A DNA stretch of 11,733 nt from REEB506 sp040381035 (GCA_040381035.1 JBEIHY010000092.1:1-11733); one strand, 5' to 3'. Positions 1 to 7,889 are shown, counted from the first letter of the stretch. A program made the numbers and translations. Notes: generated from the letters alone by a model not told the origin.

Positions 1-3000
1 ATCAGGGCAATCTGAGTGCGGACGCGACGCTCACGATCAGCGTGACGAATGTCAATGAGGCGCCGGTGGTGACCTCCGGCGCGGGCGGGATCGTTGCGGA
101 AAACACCGCCGGCGCCATCTATACGGTGAGCGCCACCGATGTCGATGCGGGCACGACGCTGACCTATGCGCTGTCGGGCGCGGACGCGACGCATTTCTCG
201 ATCGATGCGGTCACGGGGGCGGTGCGGTTTGCGCCGGCGGCGAATTTCGAAGCGCCGCTCGATGCCGGCACGGACAATGTCTATGACCTGACGGTGAGCG
301 CCAGTGACGGCCAATTGGTCGGCACGCGGCTGGTCGCATTGACAGTGACCAATGTCAACGAGGCGCCGAATGCGCCGGCCTGGCAGTCGGGCGGCACGAT
401 TGCGGAAAACAGCGCCAATAATACGCTGGTCGGCGTCGTGCGCGCGACCGATCCGGACGCGTCCCCGACCCTGACCTATAGCCTGCTTGATAACGCCAAT
501 GGTCGCTTCACGATCGACGCAAGCGGCAATCTGCGCGTCGCCAATGGCGGCGCGATCGACTTTGAATCGGCCACCAGCCACACCATCGTGGTGCGCGTCG
601 CTGATCAGGGCAATCTGGCTAGTACCGCCACCTTGACAGTGAATGTGCTCAACGCCAATGAAGCCCCGACCTCAGCGGGTTGGGCGAACGGTGGCACAAT
701 CGTTGAGAACAGCGCGCTGAATAGCGTGGTCGGCACGGTCGCCTCCACCGACATCGACGCTGGCGACACGATCACTTTTAGCTTGTCGAACAACGCCGGC
801 GGTTTGTTCACAATCAGCCCGACCGGCGTCGTGACCTTGAACGGCCCGGTGGATTTTGAATCCGCCACCAGCCATGTCATCCAGGTCATTGCGGCAGATT
901 CCGGCGGTTTGACAAGTGCGACCAATCTCACGGTGGTGGTCGGCAACGTCAATGAGGCGCCAATCATCTCGTCCGGCGTGAGTGTGAACTTCCAGGAAAA
1001 CGCGACGACCAATGCCTACACGATCGTGGCGACGGATCCTGAAAGCGCGCCGCTGACCTATAGCATCAATGGCACGGATGCGGCTCTGTTTACGGTCAAC
1101 GCCGCCACCGGTGCGGTGAGCTTCCGCTCTAGCCCAAACTATGAAGATCCGCTCGGCGGCGGCAATAGCAATATCTATAACATTGTCGTGGCGGCCAGCG
1201 ACGGGACCAACACGTCCACCCGCGCGGTGGCGGTTACCGTCACGGATGTTGCGGAAGCGCCGATTTTCACATCCGGCACGGCGGCCAATTTCCAAGAGAA
1301 CGCGACCGGGGTGGTTTACACCGCAACCGCTACTGGCGGTGTGGGGCCGCTGACCTACAGCCTCGCGGGCGCCGACGCCAACAGGTTCACCATGACTGCG
1401 GGCGGCGCAATCAGCTTCTTGTCTGTGCCTGATTTCGAAGCGCGCGCTGACCAGAACGCCGACAATCTCTATGTGGTCGACGTGCGGGTGTTCGATGGCG
1501 CCACGACCGTCACCCAGGCTCTGACAATCACCTTGCAGGACGTGAACGAAACCCCGGTGTGGAATTCCGGCGGGACGGTCAGCGTGTTTGAGAACGTGAC
1601 AGGCACTGTCTATGCCTCGAACGTGACGGATCCCGACGCCGGCGCCAACCTGACCTACACGATCTCCGGGGCCGACGCCGCTTTGTTCAATATCGGCCCG
1701 ACATCGGGCGCGGTGACGTTCAAGACAACGCCGAACTTCGAAGCGCCGCAAGGCGGCAACTCTGACAACATCTACGACTTCGTCGTAACGGTGTCGGATG
1801 GCCAGTTCTCGGTCAATCGGGCGGTCGCCCTGAGCGTGCTGAATCTCAACGAAGCGCCAGTGCTGACCACAGGCGGGCCATATTCGCTGCCGGAAAACAC
1901 CGCCAACAGCACGATCCTGGCCACGATGGGCGGAAGCGATCAGGATGTCGGCGACACCCTGACCTTCAGCCTCGTCAGCAATCCGGGCAGCAAGTTCGCG
2001 ATCGATTCAAACACCGGCGTGATCACGCTGATTGCACCGCTCGACTTCGAATCGGCCACCTCGCATGTGCTGCGTGTACGCCTTGCTGACCAGCTCAATG
2101 AAGCGGTGGAATCCAACATCACCGTGACGGTCGGCAATGTGAACGAAGCGCCGACCATCACATCTGGCGTGTCGGCCTCGGTGAATGAAAATGTTGCGAC
2201 AAGCACGACCATCTACACAATCCAGGCCAATGACCAAGACGCCGGCTCGACATTGACCTATTCGCTGGCCGGCGTTGATGCCGCGCTCTTTACGGTGAGC
2301 AACACAGGTGTGGTGCGGTTTACCGCATCGCCGAACTTCGAGGCGCCGACTGATGTCGGCGGCGACAACAAGTACAATATCATCGTGCGCGTCAGCGACG
2401 GGACAAACATCACCACCCGCGACGTAGAAGTCTCGGTGCTCGACGTTATGGAGCAGGCGGTGTTTACCTCTGGCCTCGCGGCCAACTATGCAGAAAACGG
2501 AACAGGCGTGGCTTACACCGCGGCTGCAATCGGCGGGCAGGGGCCGCTCACCTACAGCCTGAGCGGGCCAGACGCCAACAAGTTCACGATCAACGCGACG
2601 ACTGGCGCGGTGCATTTCCTTACGGCGCCGGACTTCGACATCGCCGGCGACGCGGACGTCAACAACATTTATGCGTTGACGGTCACCGTGACCGATGGCG
2701 TGACGCCGATCTCGCAGGCGGTTTCGATCAATGTCACCAACGTCAATGAGCGTCCGACTTTGACCTCCGCCACCGCGGTAACGTCGGCGGAAAACACAAC
2801 TGGCGCGGTGTACAACATCGTTGCCAGCGACGTCGACGCCAACACCGATTTCAGCTATTCGATCTCGGGCACGCACGCCAATCTGTTCAATGTCAACGCG
2901 ACAACGGGCGCGGTGTCGTTCAAGACGCCAGCGAACTTTGAAGCGCCGGCGCCGGGTACAAACAACACCTATTCGTTTGCCGTTACGGCATCCGATGGCG

Positions 3001-5600
3001 CGCTGTCAGACACCCAGAACGTCACGCTGACGGTGACGAACGTGAACGATCTGCCCGTTTTCAACGCAGGCGGTCCCTATACGATCGCTGAAAATTCAGC
3101 CGGCGGCACGGCGGTGGGCACTGTCGTTGCGACAGATCAGGACGCCAACACGCTGACCTACAGCTTGTTGACCAGTGGCGGCGGCCGTTTCTCGATCGCC
3201 GCCGATACTGGAGTGATTAGCGTCGTGAATGGCGCTGTGCTCGATTTTGAAGGAACCAACAGCTTCAATATCGACATCCGCGTGGATGATGGCCAAGGCG
3301 GCATTGCCGATGTCACGCGCAATGTGACGCTGAGCAATATCAATGAAGCGCCGGGCCAGCCGGCCTGGGAATGGGGCGGCTATATCACCGAGAACGCAAC
3401 GGCTGGCGCGGTGATCGGCAAGATCGCGTCCATTGATCCGGACGCGGGCGATACGCTGACCTATTCGCTGACCAATGATTCCAATGGTCGTTTCCTGATC
3501 GACGCGACCACCGGCCAAGTCACGGTCGCGCCCAATGCGGTGATTGATTATGAGAGCACGCCCAATCTGACAATTGGCGTGCGCGTGCGCGATTCAGCGG
3601 GCCTCATCACAGACCTCAATCGTCCGATCATCGTCATTGACCAAAACGACGGCCAGGGCAGCGGAGGCGGAGGCGGTGGCGGAGGCGGTGGCGGTATGGG
3701 CAATGGCGGGCTGGGCGGCAGCGGCAACGCGGTGTGGGATACCGGCGGCCAAATGTACGAAGTGTCCAATGCCGGAACCGTGATTGGCCGGTTGGGCTCC
3801 GGCATCGATGGCGTGACGCTGACCTGGGCGAGCGATTTCAGCCGCACGGGTTGGTTTAACATCGCAGCGGATGGTACGGTGACGCTGGCCGCCAACAGTA
3901 ACGGTTATTATGGGAGTGGCCACTTTGACTATGAATGGCACCGTTGGGGCAGCGTATATTACCTCGCCACCGACTCCAACGGCACAGTTTATACTGGCTT
4001 TACAAGCTTTGAGCTCTTGAACTCCATTGAGCCGCCAAGACAGTCCAGTGTCGCCACCGGCGGTACAGTGTGGCAAAGCGGCGGGACTATCGCCGAAGGC
4101 AGCGCCGGTGGCACGGTGGTCGGCTCAGCGTATTTCCACGCGGACAGCGGCGGCGAGAACGTCTATTCCCTTGATGACAATGCCGGCGGGCGTTTCGTGA
4201 TAGACAGCACGACCGGTATTATCAGCCTGGCAAACGGCGCCGTGCTGGATTTTGAAACCGAAAACACCATCACGATCAAGGTGCGGGTGAGTGTCGCCGG
4301 CAACTCGAACGCGTTTAGCGTGAACGACTATGACGTCAGGGTCACCAATGCGAACGAAGCGCCGACAATCGTGTCCGGCAATGGCGGCAATGTGGAAGAA
4401 AACACCACGAGCGTGGTCTACACCGCCATCACACAAGACCCGGACGGCGGCACGCAAATCACTTATTCGCTGACCGGCGCGGATGCCGCGCGCTTCACGA
4501 TCAATTCGATTGGCGAATTGCGCTTCGTCAATGCGCCCAACTTTGAAGCGCCCGCCGATACGGGTGGCGACAATGTGTATAATGTCACGATCAATGCCTC
4601 CGATGGCGCGGCGACCAATCCGCTCACGGCATCCAAGGCGATCGCAATCACCGTGACCGACCGCGCCGAACCGCCGGTCATCACCTCGGCGGCCGCGGCA
4701 GTCATCACGGAAGGCTTCACAGGCGTCGCCTACCAGGCCACGGCAACGGATGCCGAAGGCGATCCGCTTGACTTTGCGCTGTCTGGCACGGATGCGGGTG
4801 ACTTCAACATCGACAGCGCCACCGGCGCGGTGACGTTCAAGAACACGCCCGACTTCTCCGCCCCGCAAGACAGCAATGTCGACAATATCTACAATATCCG
4901 GATCCTCGTCAGCGATGGCGAGAGCACCACGCAGCGCAATGTCACCATCACGGTGGTCGATCAGACCTCCGGCAATGACAGCATGGTCGGCGGCGTCGGC
5001 AATGATTGGCTCAATGGCGGCGCGGGTGACGACACACTGCGCGGCGGCGCCGGCGCTGACACCATGATCGGCGGCGCCCACAGCATTGGCGATACGCTCA
5101 GCTATGCTGGCGCCGGCAGCGGAGTCACCCTGACCATCACCGGCAATAGCGGAACTGGAAGCGGCGGCGACGCACAAGGCGATACGTTTAGCGGGATCGA
5201 GTCCATCCTTGGGACGGGCCACGGCGATGTGTTCAATCTCGACGCGCTGAACGCTATGAAGATCGACGGCGGCGCTGGTTCTGATCGCGTCAATCTGACC
5301 ACAGCCGGAACATATAACAGCGCATCCGCCTTGGCGTCGGCCTTGGACAATATCGAGATCATTGACTTCAAGGCATCAGGCGTTGCGGCGTCGCTCACGC
5401 TGAGCGCCAGCGATATCCAGGGCATTGCCAGCGCCGGCACGGCATCACATGTCACGTTCGCGCTCGACGGCAATGACTCGCTGACCTTCCAGGGCTCGTT
5501 CCAGGATAATCGCGTTGGCGGTATCGGTGACGTGATCTTCTTCACGGGCTCGACCTATGTGCCGGGCAACGAAACTGCGCGCGTCAGCGTCAGCGGCTAA
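1..5600 (+). CDS. Giant RTX-type adhesin with cadherin-like repeats (5' end missing)
   Basis: The reading frame is open from the first full codon at position 3 to TAA at 5598-5600. It gives at least 1865 residues, and the true start is upstream of the window. Residue numbers here count the GTG at 42 as residue 1; that GTG is inside a domain and is not a real start. Sixteen cadherin-like beta-sandwich domains of 97-111 residues follow a truncated one. Each typically has an acidic EN motif, a DxD motif, an NFEAP or DFES motif, and an NEAP-type end that joins the next domain. These acidic sites are known to bind calcium between domains. A Gly-rich linker covers residues 1204-1229. Four RTX nonapeptides (1645-1680) precede a C-terminal region of about 170 residues typical of type I secretion targets. 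Inference: secreted through an ABC/MFP/TolC exporter, acting outside the cell in adhesion or biofilm. No exporter genes are in view. Adhesin role is inferred from architecture; a ligand cannot be named. Confidence 0.9.
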   Translation, partial: QGNLSADATLTISVTNVNEAPVVTSGAGGIVAENTAGAIYTVSATDVDAGTTLTYALSGADATHFSIDAVTGAVRFAPAANFEAPLDAGTDNVYDLTVSASDGQLVGTRLVALTVTNVNEAPNAPAWQSGGTIAENSANNTLVGVVRATDPDASPTLTYSLLDNANGRFTIDASGNLRVANGGAIDFESATSHTIVVRVADQGNLASTATLTVNVLNANEAPTSAGWANGGTIVENSALNSVVGTVASTDIDAGDTITFSLSNNAGGLFTISPTGVVTLNGPVDFESATSHVIQVIAADSGGLTSATNLTVVVGNVNEAPIISSGVSVNFQENATTNAYTIVATDPESAPLTYSINGTDAALFTVNAATGAVSFRSSPNYEDPLGGGNSNIYNIVVAASDGTNTSTRAVAVTVTDVAEAPIFTSGTAANFQENATGVVYTATATGGVGPLTYSLAGADANRFTMTAGGAISFLSVPDFEARADQNADNLYVVDVRVFDGATTVTQALTITLQDVNETPVWNSGGTVSVFENVTGTVYASNVTDPDAGANLTYTISGADAALFNIGPTSGAVTFKTTPNFEAPQGGNSDNIYDFVVTVSDGQFSVNRAVALSVLNLNEAPVLTTGGPYSLPENTANSTILATMGGSDQDVGDTLTFSLVSNPGSKFAIDSNTGVITLIAPLDFESATSHVLRVRLADQLNEAVESNITVTVGNVNEAPTITSGVSASVNENVATSTTIYTIQANDQDAGSTLTYSLAGVDAALFTVSNTGVVRFTASPNFEAPTDVGGDNKYNIIVRVSDGTNITTRDVEVSVLDVMEQAVFTSGLAANYAENGTGVAYTAAAIGGQGPLTYSLSGPDANKFTINATTGAVHFLTAPDFDIAGDADVNNIYALTVTVTDGVTPISQAVSINVTNVNERPTLTSATAVTSAENTTGAVYNIVASDVDANTDFSYSISGTHANLFNVNATTGAVSFKTPANFEAPAPGTNNTYSFAVTASDGALSDTQNVTLTVTNVNDLPVFNAGGPYTIAENSAGGTAVGTVVATDQDANTLTYSLLTSGGGRFSIAADTGVISVVNGAVLDFEGTNSFNIDIRVDDGQGGIADVTRNVTLSNINEAPGQPAWEWGGYITENATAGAVIGKIASIDPDAGDTLTYSLTNDSNGRFLIDATTGQVTVAPNAVIDYESTPNLTIGVRVRDSAGLITDLNRPIIVIDQNDGQGSGGGGGGGGGGGMGNGGLGGSGNAVWDTGGQMYEVSNAGTVIGRLGSGIDGVTLTWASDFSRTGWFNIAADGTVTLAANSNGYYGSGHFDYEWHRWGSVYYLATDSNGTVYTGFTSFELLNSIEPPRQSSVATGGTVWQSGGTIAEGSAGGTVVGSAYFHADSGGENVYSLDDNAGGRFVIDSTTGIISLANGAVLDFETENTITIKVRVSVAGNSNAFSVNDYDVRVTNANEAPTIVSGNGGNVEENTTSVVYTAITQDPDGGTQITYSLTGADAARFTINSIGELRFVNAPNFEAPADTGGDNVYNVTINASDGAATNPLTASKAIAITVTDRAEPPVITSAAAAVITEGFTGVAYQATATDAEGDPLDFALSGTDAGDFNIDSATGAVTFKNTPDFSAPQDSNVDNIYNIRILVSDGESTTQRNVTITVVDQTSGNDSMVGGVGNDWLNGGAGDDTLRGGAGADTMIGGAHSIGDTLSYAGAGSGVTLTITGNSGTGSGGDAQGDTFSGIESILGTGHGDVFNLDALNAMKIDGGAGSDRVNLTTAGTYNSASALASALDNIEIIDFKASGVAASLTLSASDIQGIASAGTASHVTFALDGNDSLTFQGSFQDNRVGGIGDVIFFTGSTYVPGNETARVSVSG
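669..3056 (+). repeat. Two copies of a four-domain block inside the adhesin (669-1859 and 1860-3056)
   Basis: Domains 3-6 (residues 210-606) and 7-10 (607-1005) follow the same order of subtypes: A, B, B', B. Subtype A has DFESATSH and GNVNEAP; B has NFEAP and DN-Y; B' has FTSG-AAN and GPLTYSL-G-DAN. Matching domains share details not found in the others. Domains 3 and 7 share FESATSHV and V-VGNVNEAP. Domains 4 and 8 share SGVS near the start and SDGTN near the end. Domains 5 and 9 share the whole B' pattern. Domains 6 and 10 share FKT followed by NFEAP. This fits duplication of a four-domain unit of about 1.19 kb followed by divergence. The alignment was made by eye. Confidence 0.7.
3651..3728 (+). 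repeat. Glycine-rich hinge with an 11-Gly run (3663-3695)
   Basis: Residues 1204-1229 of the adhesin are almost all Gly, with Ser, Asn, Gln, Met and Leu. Eleven consecutive Gly codons run from 3663 to 3695. Within them the 12-base unit ggaggcggtggc occurs twice in tandem (3669-3680 and 3681-3692). The stretch replaces the usual NEAP junction between domains 12 and 13, so it probably acts as a flexible hinge. Unit length is a multiple of three, so slippage would alter hinge length without breaking the frame. Confidence 0.85.
4974..5081 (+). repeat. Four RTX nonapeptide repeats
   Basis: Residues 1645-1680 of the adhesin read as four consecutive nonamers: NDSMVGGVG, NDWLNGGAG, DDTLRGGAG and ADTMIGGAH. 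This is the GGxGxDxxx calcium-binding beta-roll family in a shifted register. It is followed by GDTLSYAGAGSGV and later GTGSGGDAQGDTFSGIES, both common just after RTX blocks in type I secreted proteins. Known family role: the repeats fold on calcium once outside the cell, assisting one-way export by the type I system. Confidence 0.88.
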
Positions 5601-5635
5601 GGCGGCGTGCGGCTGATGGCCAGCGCTGATTGCCG

Positions 5636-6760
5636 TTAGCCTGCCGGGGCGATGCGATAGATCTTGTACGGCCCGCGGGCGCGCATCGTGGCCTCATCCG
5701 ACGGCGTGGCGAACTGATCGATCAGATCGGTGAGGCGGCTATCGGTGAACCAGATCGCGCCATCCGGCGCGACGGTGACGCTATCGGCCCAGTTCACTTG
5801 TGCGTCCGTCGTCAGCGTGGTCAGCTTGCCGTCCGGCGCGATTTGCACCAGGCCGCCATTTTCCACGTCAGTGACGATCACGCTATTATCGGCGAGCACC
5901 TCAATGCCATCGCTCATCGGCTTTTTGCCGACAAATTCGATCTGTTTGGCAAGCGTCGCATCGTTCGGGCTTGCATCGCGCAGCGCCGCTGTCGGAATGC
6001 GGTAGAGGCTGTCATGCGACATGGTGGCGAAGTAGAGCCACGCGCCGTCAGCGCTCAGCGCAATGCCATCAACGCCGGCCAAGAGGGTGAGCGCGCCAAA
6101 CGCCAGCTTGTAGGGTTGGCCATTGGTCTTGCGAATCACCCAGTCCTGGGCGCTGACGCTGGCATCGCCTTTCAGCACAGTGCGCGCTTTCTGCGTTGCC
6201 ACGTCAAAGACAATGAGGCTCGCTGGGGTGAAGCGAAACACGCCAGTGTCGGCGAGATAGACGGTCGCGCCATCGGGCGACACGCGCATGTCCTGGGCAA
6301 AGCCGGCTTCGCCCTTGGCGAAGCTGTGCTGCACCAGCTTGGCGCCGGTTCTTCTGTCGATCGCCATCAGCTCTGTGGCGCGCCCGGCCAGCGCGCCGGG
6401 CTTGATGATCCACAGCCGGCCCTGGCGATCGGCGGTGACGCCCATGGCGCCGACAAAATCCTTCTGCATCTCGGCATTCGGGAACGGGCGGGCCTCGCCA
6501 TTGACCCACTCAAACACGGTGGCGGGGCTGAAGCGCTCCGGCTTGTGCAGCATGTGATAGGTATAGAAGATGCGCCCATCGGAAGCAGCAGCGACCATGC
6601 CGGGCGGAAATGGCAGGCTGATCGGGGTGGTGATGCGCGCCGGCGCAACCGTCGCTTGCGTGGTCACGCCTGGATAGGGCTTGCCGCCGCCATAGGCCAA
6701 ACGCAGGCCGCCATAAGCGAGCAACGCCAGCATGCAAAGGACACCGACGATGCGGATCAA
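5636..6760 (-). CDS. Major royal jelly/Yellow-family beta-propeller protein (L-dopachrome tautomerase-related)
   Basis: The product is 374 residues from a TTG at 6760-6758. It has an N-terminal hydrophobic segment (about residues 3-22, no lipobox), so it is exported or membrane-anchored. The rest looks like a six-bladed propeller: repeated SPDG, SADG and APDG turns with short hydrophobic strands. Family-like motifs are GVDGIALSADG (about 229-239), KPMSDGIEVLADN (280-292) and VTDVENGG (297-303). Bacterial members are often named L-dopachrome tautomerase-related from insect Yellow proteins, but their reaction is not established. SMP-30/gluconolactonase-like proteins are the main alternative fold relative. 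The start is uncertain: an AAGGAG lies 18 bases upstream, too far for the TTG, and no ATG or GTG lies closer to it. The ATG at residue 10 would shorten the hydrophobic segment. The gene faces the TetR gene divergently and converges on the adhesin with 35 bases between stops; no clear terminator is seen there. Confidence 0.8.
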   Translation of the reverse strand: MIRIVGVLCMLALLAYGGLRLAYGGGKPYPGVTTQATVAPARITTPISLPFPPGMVAAASDGRIFYTYHMLHKPERFSPATVFEWVNGEARPFPNAEMQKDFVGAMGVTADRQGRLWIIKPGALAGRATELMAIDRRTGAKLVQHSFAKGEAGFAQDMRVSPDGATVYLADTGVFRFTPASLIVFDVATQKARTVLKGDASVSAQDWVIRKTNGQPYKLAFGALTLLAGVDGIALSADGAWLYFATMSHDSLYRIPTAALRDASPNDATLAKQIEFVGKKPMSDGIEVLADNSVIVTDVENGGLVQIAPDGKLTTLTTDAQVNWADSVTVAPDGAIWFTDSRLTDLIDQFATPSDEATMRARGPYKIYRIAPAG

Positions 6761-6794
6761 ACCCTTGAGCGCGGCGGCCTCCTTGCGTCTTGTT

Positions 6795-6825
6795 TTTGTG
6801 ACATTCAGACAATAAATGTCGCAAA
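6795..6825. promoter_or_regulatory. Inverted repeat, candidate TetR operator
   Basis: The left arm tTTGTGACATT (6795-6805) and right arm AATGTCGCAAa (6815-6825) are reverse complements at 10 of 11 positions, around the 9-base centre cagacaata. The inner six bases GACATT/AATGTC pair perfectly. Symmetry and length fit TetR-family operators. The site lies over the first codons of the TetR gene and in the leader of the divergent propeller gene, so one bound dimer could repress both. A weak -10-like gacaat (6808-6813), 19 bases after ttgcgt (6783-6788), falls inside it. Binding is inferred. Confidence 0.6.
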
Positions 6826-7448
6826 TGCCAAAACGCCATAAACTCGAGACGCAGCCAAGTCAAACGCCCAGCCGCGGCCGCCCGGCCGGGCCAGACCCGC
6901 GCCCGGCGATTCTAGCTGCCGCCATGGAAGCGTTTTCTCGCTACGGCGTGGCGCGCACCAATATGGCCGATATCGCCGCCGCCGCGGGCGTCGGGCGCAC
7001 TGCACTCTATCGCGCCTTTCCCGATAAGCGCGCGATCTTTCGCGCGCTGGCGCAAGCGGTACAGGACGAAGCGCTGGCCAAGGCGCAGGCGGCGCTTGAG
7101 GGGCGCGGGACGTTTGCGGCGCGGCTCGAAGGCGCATTGCTGGCGCGCGATCTGCACCTCCTGCAGATCGGCCATAGCGGTCCGCATGCCGATGAGATCG
7201 CAGAACTCTACGCCACGCAAGCCGCTGATCTGGCGGTCGCGGCCAATGCTGCCTTGGTAAACTTGCTGGCCCAGGCGATCAAAGCGGCGGTGGCGCAGAA
7301 GGCGTTCGCGCTGAAGCCATCGGTGCGCTCGGCCCCTGCCTTGGCGCTGGTGCTGCGGCTCGCGCTCGAAGGCGTCAAGAAAGAAGTAAAAGACGTCGCA
7401 GCGTTCGCCGCATTGGCGCGCCAGGTGATCCGCGCCATTCTAGCGTGA
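6816..7448 (+). CDS. TetR/AcrR-family transcriptional regulator
   Basis: The product is 210 residues, a usual TetR length. After a basic, disordered-looking N-terminus (1-28), the DNA-binding domain spans about 29-76: a first helix in PAILAAAMEAFSRYGV, then TNMADIAAAAGVGRTALYRAF with the recognition helix near residues 59-68, followed by PDKRAIFRAL. The remainder is helical, Ala-rich and poorly conserved, as expected for the ligand-binding and dimer part, so no ligand can be proposed. Two ATG codons are possible starts (6816 and 6825, residues 1 and 4). Neither has a clear Shine-Dalgarno, and both lie in or at the edge of the inverted repeat 6795-6825. A later start at residue 37 would destroy the first helix. 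Inference: it autoregulates and represses the divergent propeller gene. Its stop is only 4 bases from the stop of the convergent VOC gene. Confidence 0.9.
   Translation: MSQMPKRHKLETQPSQTPSRGRPAGPDPRPAILAAAMEAFSRYGVARTNMADIAAAAGVGRTALYRAFPDKRAIFRALAQAVQDEALAKAQAALEGRGTFAARLEGALLARDLHLLQIGHSGPHADEIAELYATQAADLAVAANAALVNLLAQAIKAAVAQKAFALKPSVRSAPALALVLRLALEGVKKEVKDVAAFAALARQVIRAILA
6835..6863 (-). promoter_or_regulatory. Candidate sigma-70-type promoter for the propeller gene
   Basis: On the minus strand TTGACT (6863-6858) is followed after 17 bases by TATGGC (6840-6835). The -35 is close to consensus and the spacing is ideal, but the -10 matches consensus in only three of six positions. Transcription would begin near 6828, just before the candidate operator, which would suit repression by blocking. 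It lies inside the 5' coding part of the TetR gene. Confidence 0.35.
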
Positions 7449-7452
7449 GGGC

Positions 7453-7854
7453 CTATTCCGACGCGTGGCAGCAGGCCTCGATCTTGTTGCCGATCGGGTC
7501 GCGCACAAAGGCGGCGTAATAGTTCGGATGATAATCGTGGCGGATGCCGGGCTTGCCGTCGTCGATACCGCCATGATCCAAAGCGGCGAGATAGAAGGCG
7601 TCCACAGCCGCGCGCGTCGCGGCGCGAAACGCGATGTGGCTTCCGTTTCCTTGGCTCGCCGGCTGGCGATTATAGGGCAGCTGCACCCAGAAGGTGGGAT
7701 GGCCATCAGCGCCGCCATAGCCAAGCCCGATCAGTTGTCCGCCCACTTCAATCGGCATGACCGGCTTCATGCCGAGCGGCGCAAGCACGGCGTCATAAAA
7801 GGCCTTCGACTTCTTCATATCGAGAACGCCGATGGAGACATGGTCGATGGACAT
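7453..7854 (-). CDS. VOC-family protein (glyoxalase/bleomycin-resistance fold)
   Basis: This is a 133-residue single-chain VOC protein with two beta-alpha-beta-beta-beta modules. The first opens with DHVSIGVLDMKKSKAFYDAVLAPLG and the second with SHIAFRAATRAAVDAFY. It ends with NYYAAFVRDPIGNKIEACCH. Probable metal ligands by family analogy are His5, His73 and Glu126. The family includes glyoxalases, dioxygenases and drug-binding proteins; substrate cannot be read from sequence. The start is well supported: AGGAG (7864-7860) lies six bases before ATG. It is the last gene of a three-gene minus-strand operon, 35 bases after the hydrolase gene. The stop is TAG, and it converges with the TetR gene at a 4-base gap. 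Confidence 0.9.
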   Translation of the reverse strand: MSIDHVSIGVLDMKKSKAFYDAVLAPLGMKPVMPIEVGGQLIGLGYGGADGHPTFWVQLPYNRQPASQGNGSHIAFRAATRAAVDAFYLAALDHGGIDDGKPGIRHDYHPNYYAAFVRDPIGNKIEACCHASE

Positions 7855-7889
7855 GGGGGCTCCTGGTTTGAGTCAGCACCAATATCGGA

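Noticed and set aside
672..1751. Long minus-strand open frames opposite the adhesin, also at 2007-2876 and 4125-5222
   Set aside because: They mirror the repeated plus-strand gene in GC-rich DNA, have no recognisable domains and show Arg/His/Gly-rich shadow composition.
1..4971. Direct DNA repeats considered as CRISPR or satellite
   Set aside because: Repeats are in-frame protein domains of about 300 bases with graded similarity, without short identical repeats or unique spacers. The 14-base match between 1-14 and 604-617 is simply the same domain ending.
5601..5635. Terminator between the adhesin and propeller genes
   Set aside because: Only short broken complementarities (CGGC/GCCG) are present, with no solid stem and no T-run.
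5630..6841. Plus-strand 403-codon open frame opposite the propeller gene
   Set aside because: Antisense shadow. The minus-strand frame has the propeller motifs and a signal segment, while this one has low-complexity, non-family sequence.
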